From Flavobacteriaceae bacterium PS02334 (lineage in GTDB: Bacteria; Bacteroidota; Bacteroidia; Flavobacteriales; Flavobacteriaceae), in assembly GCA_029959295.1 (NCBI GenBank), contig JASCOH010000004.1, forward strand, positions 1 to 64,000: a DNA stretch of 64,000 nt. Reading direction: 5' to 3'. Shown piece after piece: positions 8,862 through 17,529 of this stretch (the first letter of the stretch is position 1; every line of letters starts with the position of its first letter). Under the pieces are notes generated by a model. It was given only the letters and a program-made list of their open reading frames with translations, searched no databases and was not told the DNA's origin. The translations under genes were made by a program, and so were the position numbers.

Positions 8862-11354
8862 ATGAGATTTTTCTCTTTTCTGTTGCTTTTTTTCTCGCTC
8901 TCGCTTCATGCGCAATTTCAAATTTCAGGAATTGTGAGAGATGAAAACACTAAAAACCCATTGCCGTTTGCTTCAGTTGCATCTGAAAATAACGCAACAA
9001 TTACTGATGTTGACGGGAAATTTCTGCTGCAAAGTCAAAAAGAAATTACTTCTTTGAGCATTTCTTATATTGGCTATTTTTCAAAAACTATTCCTGCAAA
9101 AGGAAACAGGAAACGCTATGATATTGTGCTTTCGCCAAAAGCGGAAAACCTTGATGAAATTATGATTTCTTCGGAAGATAATGTAGCTAACGAAATTATC
9201 CGCAAAGCCATAAAGAATAAGAAAAGCAACAATCCGCAACAGCGACTCAATAGTTTTCAGTTCAAGACATATAACAAATTGATCGTTTCCGCCAATCCAG
9301 ATTCTATTGATGGGCGAATCGATTCGATTTTTGTCGATCGCTATTCCGGAAAAGTTTTTAAGGAAATTGATTCTTCTGACTATGAATTCAAGAAAATCGT
9401 CAGCAAGCAGCATTTGTTTCAGACGGAAAAAGTATCGCAATTTCAATTCAGTGACAATAGGCTGAAAGAAACCATTTTGGGCTCAAGAATGGCTGGATTA
9501 AAAAATCCGATTTATGAAATTATCGCTTTTAACCTTCAGTCTTTTTCGATTTACGACAACAGCTATGAGCTTTTCGAAACAAAATACAACAGTCCAATTG
9601 CACCCGATGCGTTTAAAGATTATCGCTTTCAACTACTTGACTCTGTAGAAATTGCAGGCAGAAATACTTACATGATTTATTTCAAGCCAAAGAGAAAAGC
9701 GAAAGCTGCAGGATTGCAAGGCGTTCTTTATATTGACCAAAATAGTTTTGCCGTTGCTAAAGCGATTATGAGAATTCGAAGCGTTTTGGATATTACAGCA
9801 ACCGATGAATTTGAATATTTAGAAAAAGAAAACATCTGGTTTCCGACGCAAAAAGAATTTAAAATTGTCAAAGGGAAAAATGACGACGACATCAGAATCT
9901 TAGGCGGAACAATTACATTTAAAGGTGATTTTGAAAATAATGAGCGAAAGAAAGTAGCTTCTGACTTCACTTACCTTCTCTCGAAATCTTATAACTTTGA
10001 CAAAGAGTACAACATTCCAGTAAAAATAAAACATCCGTCGATTTATCTGGAAGTAAAAGACAATGCCGCTGAAAAAGATGAAACTTTTTGGAATACTTAC
10101 CGAAAAGACAGCCTTGATTCTCGAAGCGAAAGAACTTATGTCGCACTTGACAGCATCGCTAAAAAAGAGCGCCTGGAAAGAAAATTACGCCTCGGCAGAA
10201 AAGTTTTAAACGGCTACATTCCGATTGGGCCAGTCGATTTAGACCTTCGCTATCTTTTGAGTTTCAACAACTACGAAGGCTTCCGTTTGGGACTTGGAGG
10301 TATTACGAATGAAAAATTTTCACGAATATTCAGGCTTGAAGGTTATGGCGCTTATGGAACAAAAGACGGAAATTTCAAATATAGCATTGGAGGCGCGACA
10401 AGACTCGGAAAATTTTCAAATAGCTGGATTGGAGGAAGCTACACCGATGACGTTCGAGAAATTGCGAGTACTTCTTTTGCGATTGACAAACGCGTTTTCA
10501 AGATTTATGATCCGCGACCGATCAACTTGAGCACTTTTTATAATCACAAAACTTGGCGCGGTTATATTGAGACCAAAATAATTCCGAAAACGGAAAGCAT
10601 CTGGCAATTGACACACAGCCGCGTAGAACCAAAATTCGGATATCTTTATATCAATGACGGAAATTTATATGACAAGTATGACATGACCACGGCAATGGTC
10701 GCAATGCAATGGAATCCTTACAGCGATTATATGCAGACGCCGACTGGAAGATTGGAAATCGAAAAACGCTACCCGAAATTCACGTTTCAATTCACGCAGT
10801 CGCTTCCTAAAATGTTCGAGAATGATTTTACTTTTTCAAAATTTGACATCCGTGCCGAATATGAAAAAAAATACCTGAACGGACAAAAAACAGGACTTTT
10901 GGTGGAAGCCGGTTACGCTTTAGGCGATCTTCCTTTGACGCATTTGTATAATACTTCTCCAAACAGCCTTACGAAAGAAAAATTGATTGAAAGAATTACG
11001 ATTGCTGGAAAAAACAGTTTTGAGACGATGTATTTTAATGAGTTTTTTTCTAGTAAATATGTCATGTTTCAATTCAAGCACGGTTTTAAAAGAACAGAAA
11101 TCATCAAAGGAATCAAGCCTTCAATTGTGCTAGTTTCAAGAATGGCCTGGGGAGATTTAGACAAGCCTGAACAGCATGTGGGATTGGAATACAAAACACT
11201 TCGCGATGGTTTTTTTGAATCTGGAATTGAAATAAATCAGATTTACAAAGTGCTCGGCCTTTCGGGATTTTACAGATATGGACCAAACCAGCTTGCAAAA
11301 TTCGAAGACAATATTTCGATAAAGCTTACCGTGATTTTAAACCTCGGAATTTAG
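8862..11354 (+). CDS. DUF5686 outer-membrane protein with carboxypeptidase regulatory-like domain
   Basis: An 830-residue exported protein. It has a signal peptide (MRFFSFLLLFFSLSLHAQ) and then a CarboxypepD_reg-like beta-sandwich (ISGIVRDENTKNPLPFASV ... ISYIGYFSKTIPAKG, residues ~20-95). A long DUF5686-type region rich in beta-strands with aromatic residues follows, ending in a barrel-like C-terminus that closes with a hydrophobic strand (SIKLTVILNLGI). The family is widespread in Bacteroidota and its function is unknown. It is probably an outer-membrane barrel with a periplasmic domain. Its stop overlaps the stop of the convergent SMR gene by 4 nt. Confidence 0.88.
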   Translation: MRFFSFLLLFFSLSLHAQFQISGIVRDENTKNPLPFASVASENNATITDVDGKFLLQSQKEITSLSISYIGYFSKTIPAKGNRKRYDIVLSPKAENLDEIMISSEDNVANEIIRKAIKNKKSNNPQQRLNSFQFKTYNKLIVSANPDSIDGRIDSIFVDRYSGKVFKEIDSSDYEFKKIVSKQHLFQTEKVSQFQFSDNRLKETILGSRMAGLKNPIYEIIAFNLQSFSIYDNSYELFETKYNSPIAPDAFKDYRFQLLDSVEIAGRNTYMIYFKPKRKAKAAGLQGVLYIDQNSFAVAKAIMRIRSVLDITATDEFEYLEKENIWFPTQKEFKIVKGKNDDDIRILGGTITFKGDFENNERKKVASDFTYLLSKSYNFDKEYNIPVKIKHPSIYLEVKDNAAEKDETFWNTYRKDSLDSRSERTYVALDSIAKKERLERKLRLGRKVLNGYIPIGPVDLDLRYLLSFNNYEGFRLGLGGITNEKFSRIFRLEGYGAYGTKDGNFKYSIGGATRLGKFSNSWIGGSYTDDVREIASTSFAIDKRVFKIYDPRPINLSTFYNHKTWRGYIETKIIPKTESIWQLTHSRVEPKFGYLYINDGNLYDKYDMTTAMVAMQWNPYSDYMQTPTGRLEIEKRYPKFTFQFTQSLPKMFENDFTFSKFDIRAEYEKKYLNGQKTGLLVEAGYALGDLPLTHLYNTSPNSLTKEKLIERITIAGKNSFETMYFNEFFSSKYVMFQFKHGFKRTEIIKGIKPSIVLVSRMAWGDLDKPEQHVGLEYKTLRDGFFESGIEINQIYKVLGLSGFYRYGPNQLAKFEDNISIKLTVILNLGI

Positions 11355-11680
11355 TGGCTTGAAACAAATTTCAATCCGATAATTGAGGCAATTAATGTTG
11401 AAAGAAAAAAGATTCTCCAGAAAGTTGCCGGTTCTTTAAAGATTAAAATCCCTACTAAAACTGTTCCTACGGCGCCGATTCCTGTCCAAACCGCATAAGC
11501 CGTTCCGATTGGCAAAACTTGCGTGGCTTTGTAAAGCAATGCCATGCTTATCGTAAGACATACAAAAAATCCAACCATCCAAAGCGTTGATTCTGTTCCT
11601 GAAGTTTCTTTGGCTTTTCCTAGACAGGAAGCAAATCCTACTTCAAATAATCCTGCAATAACTAATAAAATCCAGTTCAT
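11351..11680 (-). CDS. gdx: SMR-family exporter of the Gdx (SugE) guanidinium type
   Basis: A 109-residue protein with four transmembrane helices, the normal size for a small multidrug resistance transporter. The essential proton/substrate-coupling glutamate is E13 (VIAGLFEVGFAS). The GTAYAVWTGIGAVGTVLVG segment and the C-terminal IGLKFVSSH match the Gdx/SugE subtype rather than EmrE. Gdx proteins export guanidinium in antiport with protons. No guanidine riboswitch was recognised upstream. It ends inside the last codons of the convergent DUF5686 gene. The subtype is inferred from signature motifs. Confidence 0.87.
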   Translation of the reverse strand: MNWILLVIAGLFEVGFASCLGKAKETSGTESTLWMVGFFVCLTISMALLYKATQVLPIGTAYAVWTGIGAVGTVLVGILIFKEPATFWRIFFLSTLIASIIGLKFVSSH

Positions 11681-11700
11681 TCGTATAGTTTTAAATATAT

Positions 11701-11733
11701 AAAACCTGCCAGAAAAAATCTGGCAGGTTTTTG
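11701..11733 (-). terminator. Strong, probably bidirectional terminator after the CPA2 antiporter
   Basis: A perfect 13-bp stem (AAAACCTGCCAGA / TCTGGCAGGTTTT) with a 5-nt loop and T-rich flanks on both strands. On the minus strand it lies between the antiporter stop (11799) and the gdx start (11680). Confidence 0.85.
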
Positions 11734-11798
11734 GGAATTAATATATATGTAATCCGACAAGTACTTAATTCATTGCAAAAGTAAACCTTTTTTTAATT

Positions 11799-14069
11799 TT
11801 ATGGTTTAATAATTAACACAGATGGCGTATTATTTAACCAAACGCTTTGCGAATCAACCAATTTCTTCCAGCTGTCGAGGCTGATGATCATTAAATCTTG
11901 TTTTTCAAGAAATTCTTTGCTCATCGTTTTTTCGCTCGACATCGTAATATGGTTCGGCGCAATCTGTTCAATCGAACGGATGCTTTCCTTAATTTCAGAA
12001 TTATTCTTGATTTCTCCAGCCGGATCTAAAACCGTAATCTGGGAATCATTATTGTGAATTAATTTCTGTGCATATTCAATCAAGAATTTATCTTCCGCAG
12101 AAAATAACGGCATAAAAATCTGGTCGATTTCCTCTAGATTTTTGTCTACTAAAATCCCGACTGGCATTTTGCTGTAAGCAATGATGTGGCGCGTTCTTTC
12201 GTCAAAAGGAGAATTTTCGAACAAGCCTTCTTTTCCTGATAACTTGTCAATCAAACGATCTGGATTGATGATTCTTGTGGTGTATCCTAAAACTCTTCCT
12301 AATAAAGTTCCTTCAAAAATCGACTGTCCTAAACCGATCAATAATAAATCAAATTCGCCTTGGTTTGCAATTTCAGTCACATCAGAATCAATATCTACAG
12401 AAGCTTTGAAAAGCGTAACGATTTTTTGGTCTAGATTTTCAGCTTCGTTTACAATCGGCTTGAAAATTTCCTGTTCATAATGGCCGGCGTCAAAACCGTG
12501 AAGTTCGTTGCTTGACGACAAATGCATCGTTGTAATCAGCGCATTTCCGTTCTGTTTTTTCACTAAACTATTTGCAATTTTCAACAAGGAAATTCCTCTT
12601 TCTGGAACGGCAAACGAAAGCAATATTTTGTATTTTGATTTATTCGTAATTGATTCTGGAATAATAGAATTTTGCGTCTTGAAAATTAAATTTATCAAAT
12701 CTAAAGCGGGTCCGGTCATGAAAGTTGTCAGCAAAGCCATCAAAACCAGCATCGTGAAAATTGCCGGAGAAAGTACGCCTAATTCATAACCGATATTTAA
12801 AACAATCAATTCCATCAATCCGCGCGTATTCATCAAAGCCCCGATAACCAAACTGTCTCGCCAATTTTGACCTACAAATTTGGCGGCAAGCGCGCTTCCC
12901 AAGAACTTTCCGGTAACGGCAACTGCAATGATTAATCCGGTAACTTTCCAAAGATAAATATCATCTAAAAGTCCGATCTCAGTTCTCAAACCTGTGAATA
13001 CGAAGAATAACGGAAGTAAAACGATTAAAGCAATATCTTCTACTTTTTCGATAAAAATGCTTCTGAATTTTGCGCTTTCTGGCATAATAACTCCGGCCAT
13101 AAAAGCTCCGAATAAAGCGTGGATTCCGATAACTTCAGTTACATATGCAGAAATAATCAAGGTCAAAAAGAAGATGGCAACGACTGGTTTGCTAAGCGTT
13201 TTTCTAGAAGAATATAAATCTCCTACTCTTTTCAAGAACGGTTTTACGACCATAATCATCAAGAAAACATAAGCGACAGCCATGGCAATAATATACAAAG
13301 AACTCACGAATGAACCTGCTTTTACGATAGCAATAACTGCGGCCAAAATACACCAAGCCGTTATATCATCGGCGGCGGCGCAAGTAATTACGATATTTCC
13401 CAATCTTGTTTTTTGGATGCCTCTTTCTTGAACGATTCTTGCCAAAACTGGAAAAGCCGTGATGCTCATCGCAATTCCCATAAACAAGGCGAAAGACATG
13501 AATTCAACACCTTCTGGGGCAAAAGTCTGATATAAGAAATAAGCCAATCCGATTCCCAAAGTGAAAGGAAAAATAATACTGGCGTGGCTGATTACGACTG
13601 CTTCGTGCGCTTTATTTTTCAAGACTTTTAAGTCCAATTCCATCCCGATGACGAACATGAAAAGTATCAGTCCGATTTGGCTCAAAAACTGCAAATTTCC
13701 AAGAGAAGCTTTTGCAAATAAAATCCCTGAAAATTCTGGAAAATACATTCCTAAAAGTGATGGCCCGAGAACAATTCCAGCGATAATTTCTCCAATAACC
13801 GAAGGCTGTCCAATTTTTCTGCAAATCCATCCGAAGAATCTTGCAACAAGAATAATTGTAATAATTTGGGCTAATAAAATTGCCAATGGATGTTGCAAGC
13901 TATGCTGCATTGAATCTAAAAATTCTGCCCAGTCTGATTTATCTGAAGTTTTTTCAACAATAGTTCTTCCTTCTTCCAGAAATTTTCCTTGGTTTAAAAA
14001 CCAATAAATTACTGCCGAAAAAACAGCAATTAAAACTACGTAGAAAATGGAATTTTTGTGTTTTTGCAT
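11799..14069 (-). CDS. CPA2-family cation:proton antiporter with C-terminal USP-like region
   Basis: A 756-residue inner-membrane transporter. After one N-terminal span there is a ~400-residue Na+/H+ exchanger (KefB/NapA-like) domain with about twelve helices. Recognisable segments include IIAGIVLGPSLLGMYFPEF, VITCAAADDITAWCILA (the conserved acidic pair of the ion site) and GALMNTRGLMELIVLNIG. The C-terminal ~290 residues are cytosolic. They resemble two universal-stress-protein-like halves (YKILLSFAVPERGISLLKIA and PVGILVDKNLEEID), with no obvious TrkA-N domain. The ion (Na+ or K+) cannot be read from sequence. It appears monocistronic. Confidence 0.9.
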   Translation of the reverse strand: MQKHKNSIFYVVLIAVFSAVIYWFLNQGKFLEEGRTIVEKTSDKSDWAEFLDSMQHSLQHPLAILLAQIITIILVARFFGWICRKIGQPSVIGEIIAGIVLGPSLLGMYFPEFSGILFAKASLGNLQFLSQIGLILFMFVIGMELDLKVLKNKAHEAVVISHASIIFPFTLGIGLAYFLYQTFAPEGVEFMSFALFMGIAMSITAFPVLARIVQERGIQKTRLGNIVITCAAADDITAWCILAAVIAIVKAGSFVSSLYIIAMAVAYVFLMIMVVKPFLKRVGDLYSSRKTLSKPVVAIFFLTLIISAYVTEVIGIHALFGAFMAGVIMPESAKFRSIFIEKVEDIALIVLLPLFFVFTGLRTEIGLLDDIYLWKVTGLIIAVAVTGKFLGSALAAKFVGQNWRDSLVIGALMNTRGLMELIVLNIGYELGVLSPAIFTMLVLMALLTTFMTGPALDLINLIFKTQNSIIPESITNKSKYKILLSFAVPERGISLLKIANSLVKKQNGNALITTMHLSSSNELHGFDAGHYEQEIFKPIVNEAENLDQKIVTLFKASVDIDSDVTEIANQGEFDLLLIGLGQSIFEGTLLGRVLGYTTRIINPDRLIDKLSGKEGLFENSPFDERTRHIIAYSKMPVGILVDKNLEEIDQIFMPLFSAEDKFLIEYAQKLIHNNDSQITVLDPAGEIKNNSEIKESIRSIEQIAPNHITMSSEKTMSKEFLEKQDLMIISLDSWKKLVDSQSVWLNNTPSVLIIKP

Positions 14070-14182
14070 TGTGGTAGTTATTTGTTTGGACGCAAATATC
14101 TACATTGAAAACCTTATACAAATTGATTTTGTAAAATAGTTTTGGGCAATTGTAATAAGAAGGCAGAATTTTGTAATAAAAC

Positions 14183-14911
14183 TTAAAGATTGATCTTGCA
14201 AAGAAAATCAGATCGGTAAATATCGCTTAAAAACAAAACCAAATTTTTTCCAGATTTATCTAAAATCGTAGTCGTGATTTCATCATGTGCAAAAAACTTT
14301 ACGGCTGTCATTGCAATAATATCTTTCTTGTTTATCCTACAGAAATCTGCTTTAGGAAGGTGGGAAAGCAATTTGGCAAACGTAATATTCTTCAGCAAAA
14401 TTGAATTTCCGTCTTTCATCAAAACTTCCTTGTCGCGACTGTCACTCTCTGACGGCTGAATATGAATGATTTGGTCAAAAAACAGAAGTGCTTTACCTTT
14501 GTCCGTATTAAGTTGCGCAAATTTCTTAGTGGACGTTTTTTTGTTGATTTTCTCCAAAGCTTTTGTGACAGCTTTTTGCAGTCGGTCTTTTTTAACAGGC
14601 TTCGTAATGTAGTCAATCGCTTCAATATCAAAAGCTTCAACCGCATATTCTTTATAAGCTGTCGTAAAAATTACCATTTTGTCTTTTAGCAAATTGGCCA
14701 CGCTCAAACCATCCATTCCTGGCATTTCGATGTCGGTTATTACCAAATCAAAATCCAAGTTTTTCATTTCTGCGAGCAATTTTTCAGGATTGTCAAATGC
14801 CTTCACGACTTCCAATTCTGGAATTTGTTCGCACATCATTTTTAAGTACGTCAGTCCTGGCAATTCATCGTCCAGAAGCAAGCATTTGAGCTTTGTATTC
14901 AAGGAGGTCAA
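14183..14911 (-). CDS. LytTR-type response regulator
   Basis: A 242-residue two-component regulator. The receiver domain (residues ~8-125) has the acidic pair in LLLDDELPG, the phosphoacceptor D60 in VITDIEMPGMDG, Thr in IFTTAYKEYA and Lys in ITKPVKKD. A C-terminal LytTR-like DNA-binding domain follows (VLMKDGNSILLKNI ... FCRINKKDIIAM). Its start overlaps the 3' end of the sensor kinase gene by 47 nt. An internal in-frame TTG nine nt downstream is a possible alternative start. It pairs with the adjacent kinase; targets are unknown. Confidence 0.9.
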   Translation of the reverse strand: MTSLNTKLKCLLLDDELPGLTYLKMMCEQIPELEVVKAFDNPEKLLAEMKNLDFDLVITDIEMPGMDGLSVANLLKDKMVIFTTAYKEYAVEAFDIEAIDYITKPVKKDRLQKAVTKALEKINKKTSTKKFAQLNTDKGKALLFFDQIIHIQPSESDSRDKEVLMKDGNSILLKNITFAKLLSHLPKADFCRINKKDIIAMTAVKFFAHDEITTTILDKSGKNLVLFLSDIYRSDFLCKINL

Positions 14912-15638
14912 TTTTTAAGTGAGCAATATAAACATCATCTTCGACAAATTTATCGAGTTTGAAATTATTGTTGTAAATTATTTTCAGGCGCTGTTCTAAA
15001 GTATTTGAACCCAGACCGCTGTGGTCTTTTTTCAAGGTTTTGTGATCAGAAATTTTATTGGAAACCGTCAAATAAAAACTGCTTTCCTTAAACTCAAAAA
15101 CGATAGAAATAAAAGCATCCGGACTTTTTAAATCGGCGTGCTTGAAAGCGTTTTCAATCAAATCAATGGAAACCATCGGTGCTAAAATTGGCTGTTCATA
15201 AAGCAATTCGTCTTCTTTGATTTTGGTTTTTACTTTCAATTCAAAAAGCGGACTGACCTTTATTTTATTGATTTCGATCAAATTTAAAGCAAATTCAATT
15301 TCTTCTCTTGGCGAAACAAATTTCTTCTGGCTTTCATATAAAATATAATCCAAGACATTTGCCAGTTTGTCAAGTGCGTGATAGGTTTGATAAGCATGCG
15401 ACTGAATTGAATTCAGAATATTTTTAAAAAGATGCGGATTTAATTTTGATTCTAACGTTTCTAGTTTTAGTCCGTTTACTTTTAATTCGAGTGAGTTGTA
15501 TTTTTCTTCAAATTCTTGCTTTTGTGCTTTGGCTTTTTTTAATTTGTATATGAGGAGTAAAATTCCAATCGCTAGAAGAATGATCACAATAATCCCGATG
15601 ACGTAAAGTGTGTTTGAGATTAAGACGTCGGTTTTCAT
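14865..15638 (-). CDS. LytS/YehU-type sensor histidine kinase
   Basis: A 257-residue membrane kinase with one N-terminal transmembrane helix (residues ~9-30, VIGIIVIILLAIGILLLIY) and a coiled-coil linker. The His_kinase domain has the phosphoacceptor histidine in LESKLNPHLFKNILNSI. The ATPase N-box is DLIENAFKHAD and the glycine motif is HSGLGSNTLEQRLKIIY. No periplasmic sensor domain is visible, so the signal is probably sensed in the membrane or through a partner. It is encoded immediately upstream of, and overlapping, its LytTR regulator. Confidence 0.91.
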   Translation of the reverse strand: MKTDVLISNTLYVIGIIVIILLAIGILLLIYKLKKAKAQKQEFEEKYNSLELKVNGLKLETLESKLNPHLFKNILNSIQSHAYQTYHALDKLANVLDYILYESQKKFVSPREEIEFALNLIEINKIKVSPLFELKVKTKIKEDELLYEQPILAPMVSIDLIENAFKHADLKSPDAFISIVFEFKESSFYLTVSNKISDHKTLKKDHSGLGSNTLEQRLKIIYNNNFKLDKFVEDDVYIAHLKIDLLEYKAQMLASGR

Positions 15639-15981
15639 TTTTATTTTTTTGTAAAATTAGATAAAAATAATGAAAGTCATTGCGATGGAAGAAGCTATCA
15701 CATCCTGAATTTCTATTTAAATTAGGAACACAGATGACACGGATTTTGCGGATTTACACAGATTTTTTGGAGGTTGTTTTTTCTAATTTTACCATATAAG
15801 AAATTTAAGTCCATATAAGTTTTTGAGCCTTAAAATCTCAAACTTGTTGACTTATTTTTTTACTATCTTTGCGGTCTGTTTTTCGGGAAGTTTTCTTTAC
15901 AAACAGACTTAATTAGAAAGATTTGAAATCTTTCAGAATTCAAATAAAAGAATAAATTCAAGAATATTTACACTAATAAAA
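15639..15981. other. 343-bp intergenic region with degenerate repeat fragments
   Basis: This gap lies between the divergent kinase and asnS. It holds GTCATTGCGATGGAAGAAGC at about 15675-15694, like a decayed GTCATTGCGA-type repeat. A CACAGAT/GGATTT tract lies at about 15727-15767, and two ATATAAG-containing segments lie at about 15793-15820. These resemble the intergenic repeats elsewhere in the window. The asnS promoter lies at the right end. No gene is seen. Confidence 0.6.
15844..15871 (+). promoter_or_regulatory. Putative asnS promoter
   Basis: A -33-like TTG (15844-15846), a 17-nt spacer and an exact -7 element TATCTTTG (15864-15871). The leader to the ATG at 15982 is about 105 nt. Confidence 0.6.
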
Positions 15982-17415
15982 ATGAAACACACAAAAGTTA
16001 AGGAGCTGTTGAATAGTGCTCAAACGATGCAGGAAGTTTATGTAAAAGGCTGGGTTAGAACGTTTAGAAATAATCAGTTTATTGCCTTGAATGACGGTTC
16101 GACTATCAATAATATTCAGTGTGTTGTGGATTTTGAAAATACGCCGGCAGATACGTTGAAGCGTATCACGACTGGCGCGGCGGTGGCTTTGAAAGGTTCA
16201 TTGACGGAAAGCAAAGGTGCTGGACAAAAATATGAAATTCAGGTAACGAGCTTGGAAATTTTAGGTGATTCTGATCCTGAGAAATTCCCGATGCAGCCGA
16301 AGAAGCATTCGCTTGAATTCTTGCGTGAAAATGCGCATTTGCGTGTGAGAACGAATGCTTTTGGAGCGATTATGAGAGTTCGTTCGGTGTTGTCTTTCGC
16401 GGTGCACCAATATTTTCAGGAAAAAGGTTTTGTGTATGTAAATACGCCTGTAATTACTGGCGCTGACGCGGAAGGCGCGGGTGAAATGTTTCAGGTAACT
16501 TCTTTGCCATTGGATAATTTACCAAAAAACGAAGAAGGAAACATCGATTATAAAAAAGATTTCTTCGGAAAACATACAAATCTGACAGTTTCTGGTCAAT
16601 TGGAAGGCGAAGCTTTTGCAATGGCTTTAGGTCAGATTTACACTTTTGGACCAACATTTAGAGCGGAGAATTCAAATACATCACGCCACTTGGCTGAATT
16701 TTGGATGATTGAGCCAGAAGTTGCGTTCAATGATTTGCATGATAATATGGATTTGGCCGAAGATTTCATTCAATATGTAATCAAATACACGGTTGATAAA
16801 TGTGGCGACGATTTGAAGTTTTTGGAAGGTCGTTTGCTAGAAGAAGAAAAATCAAAACCGCAAGCGGAAAGAAGCGAATTAGCTTTACTTGAGAAATTGA
16901 ATTTTGTGTTGGAAAACAATTTCAAACGTGTTTCTTACACGGAAGCGATTGATATTTTGAAAAATTCAACTCCGAATAAAAAGAAAAAATTCAACTATAT
17001 TATTGAAGAATGGGGTGCTGATTTGCAGTCAGAACACGAGCGTTATCTGGTGGAAAAACACTTTAAATCGCCGGTAATTGTTTATGATTATCCGGCAAAT
17101 ATCAAGTCGTTTTACATGCGCTTGAATGAAGACGGAAAAACGGTTGGAGCCATGGATATTCTTTTTCCAGGAATTGGAGAAATCGTTGGAGGTTCGCAAA
17201 GAGAAGAGCGTTTGGACGTTTTGCTTGAGAAAATGAAAGTGATCGGCATCGATGAAGAAGAACTTTGGTGGTATTTAGACACAAGACGTTTTGGTTCTGC
17301 GGTTCACAGCGGTTTCGGTCTTGGTTTTGAGAGATTGGTGCTGTTTGTAACTGGAATGACAAATATTAGAGACGTAATTCCTTTTCCAAGAACTCCTGGG
17401 AATGCGGAGTTTTAA
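15982..17415 (+). CDS. asnS: Asparagine--tRNA ligase
   Basis: A class IIb aminoacyl-tRNA synthetase of 477 residues that charges tRNA-Asn with asparagine. The N-terminal OB-fold anticodon-binding domain spans residues ~15-105 ([21 protein letters not shown]). The catalytic domain has motif 2 [20 protein letters not shown] and motif 3 [16 protein letters not shown]. The C-terminus [15 protein letters not shown] is diagnostic of AsnRS. Length is standard. It is followed by a strong terminator, so it is monocistronic. The cognate tRNA-Asn gene also lies in this window, at 58651. Confidence 0.98.
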   Translation: MKHTKVKELLNSAQTMQEVYVKGWVRTFRNNQFIALNDGSTINNIQCVVDFENTPADTLKRITTGAAVALKGSLTESKGAGQKYEIQVTSLEILGDSDPEKFPMQPKKHSLEFLRENAHLRVRTNAFGAIMRVRSVLSFAVHQYFQEKGFVYVNTPVITGADAEGAGEMFQVTSLPLDNLPKNEEGNIDYKKDFFGKHTNLTVSGQLEGEAFAMALGQIYTFGPTFRAENSNTSRHLAEFWMIEPEVAFNDLHDNMDLAEDFIQYVIKYTVDKCGDDLKFLEGRLLEEEKSKPQAERSELALLEKLNFVLENNFKRVSYTEAIDILKNSTPNKKKKFNYIIEEWGADLQSEHERYLVEKHFKSPVIVYDYPANIKSFYMRLNEDGKTVGAMDILFPGIGEIVGGSQREERLDVLLEKMKVIGIDEEELWWYLDTRRFGSAVHSGFGLGFERLVLFVTGMTNIRDVIPFPRTPGNAEF

Positions 17416-17442
17416 TAGTCAATACTTTATAAAAATCATCTC

Positions 17443-17482
17443 AAAAATGGCACAAGTTTATCTTAACATGTGCCATTTTTAT
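17443..17482 (+). terminator. Rho-independent terminator of asnS
   Basis: A 12-bp perfect stem (AAAAATGGCACA / TGTGCCATTTTT) with a 14-nt loop and flanking T residues. Confidence 0.85.
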
Positions 17483-17493
17483 TTGAAAATGAT

Positions 17494-17501
17494 TAAATTT
17501 G
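17494..17501 (+). promoter_or_regulatory. Putative -7 promoter of rpoN
   Basis: TAAATTTG is an exact TAnnTTTG match 28 nt upstream of the ATG at 17530. Confidence 0.5.
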
Positions 17502-17529
17502 AAATGTAAATACCAATTAAATCCATAGA

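Noticed and set aside
11681-11798. Possible guanidine riboswitch upstream of the SMR gene
   Set aside because: The space is almost fully taken by the antiporter terminator hairpin; no ykkC-type conserved ACGR-containing core was recognised.
13561-14007. 148-residue plus-strand reading frame
   Set aside because: Lies entirely antisense to the firmly assigned CPA2 antiporter and has no recognisable domain.
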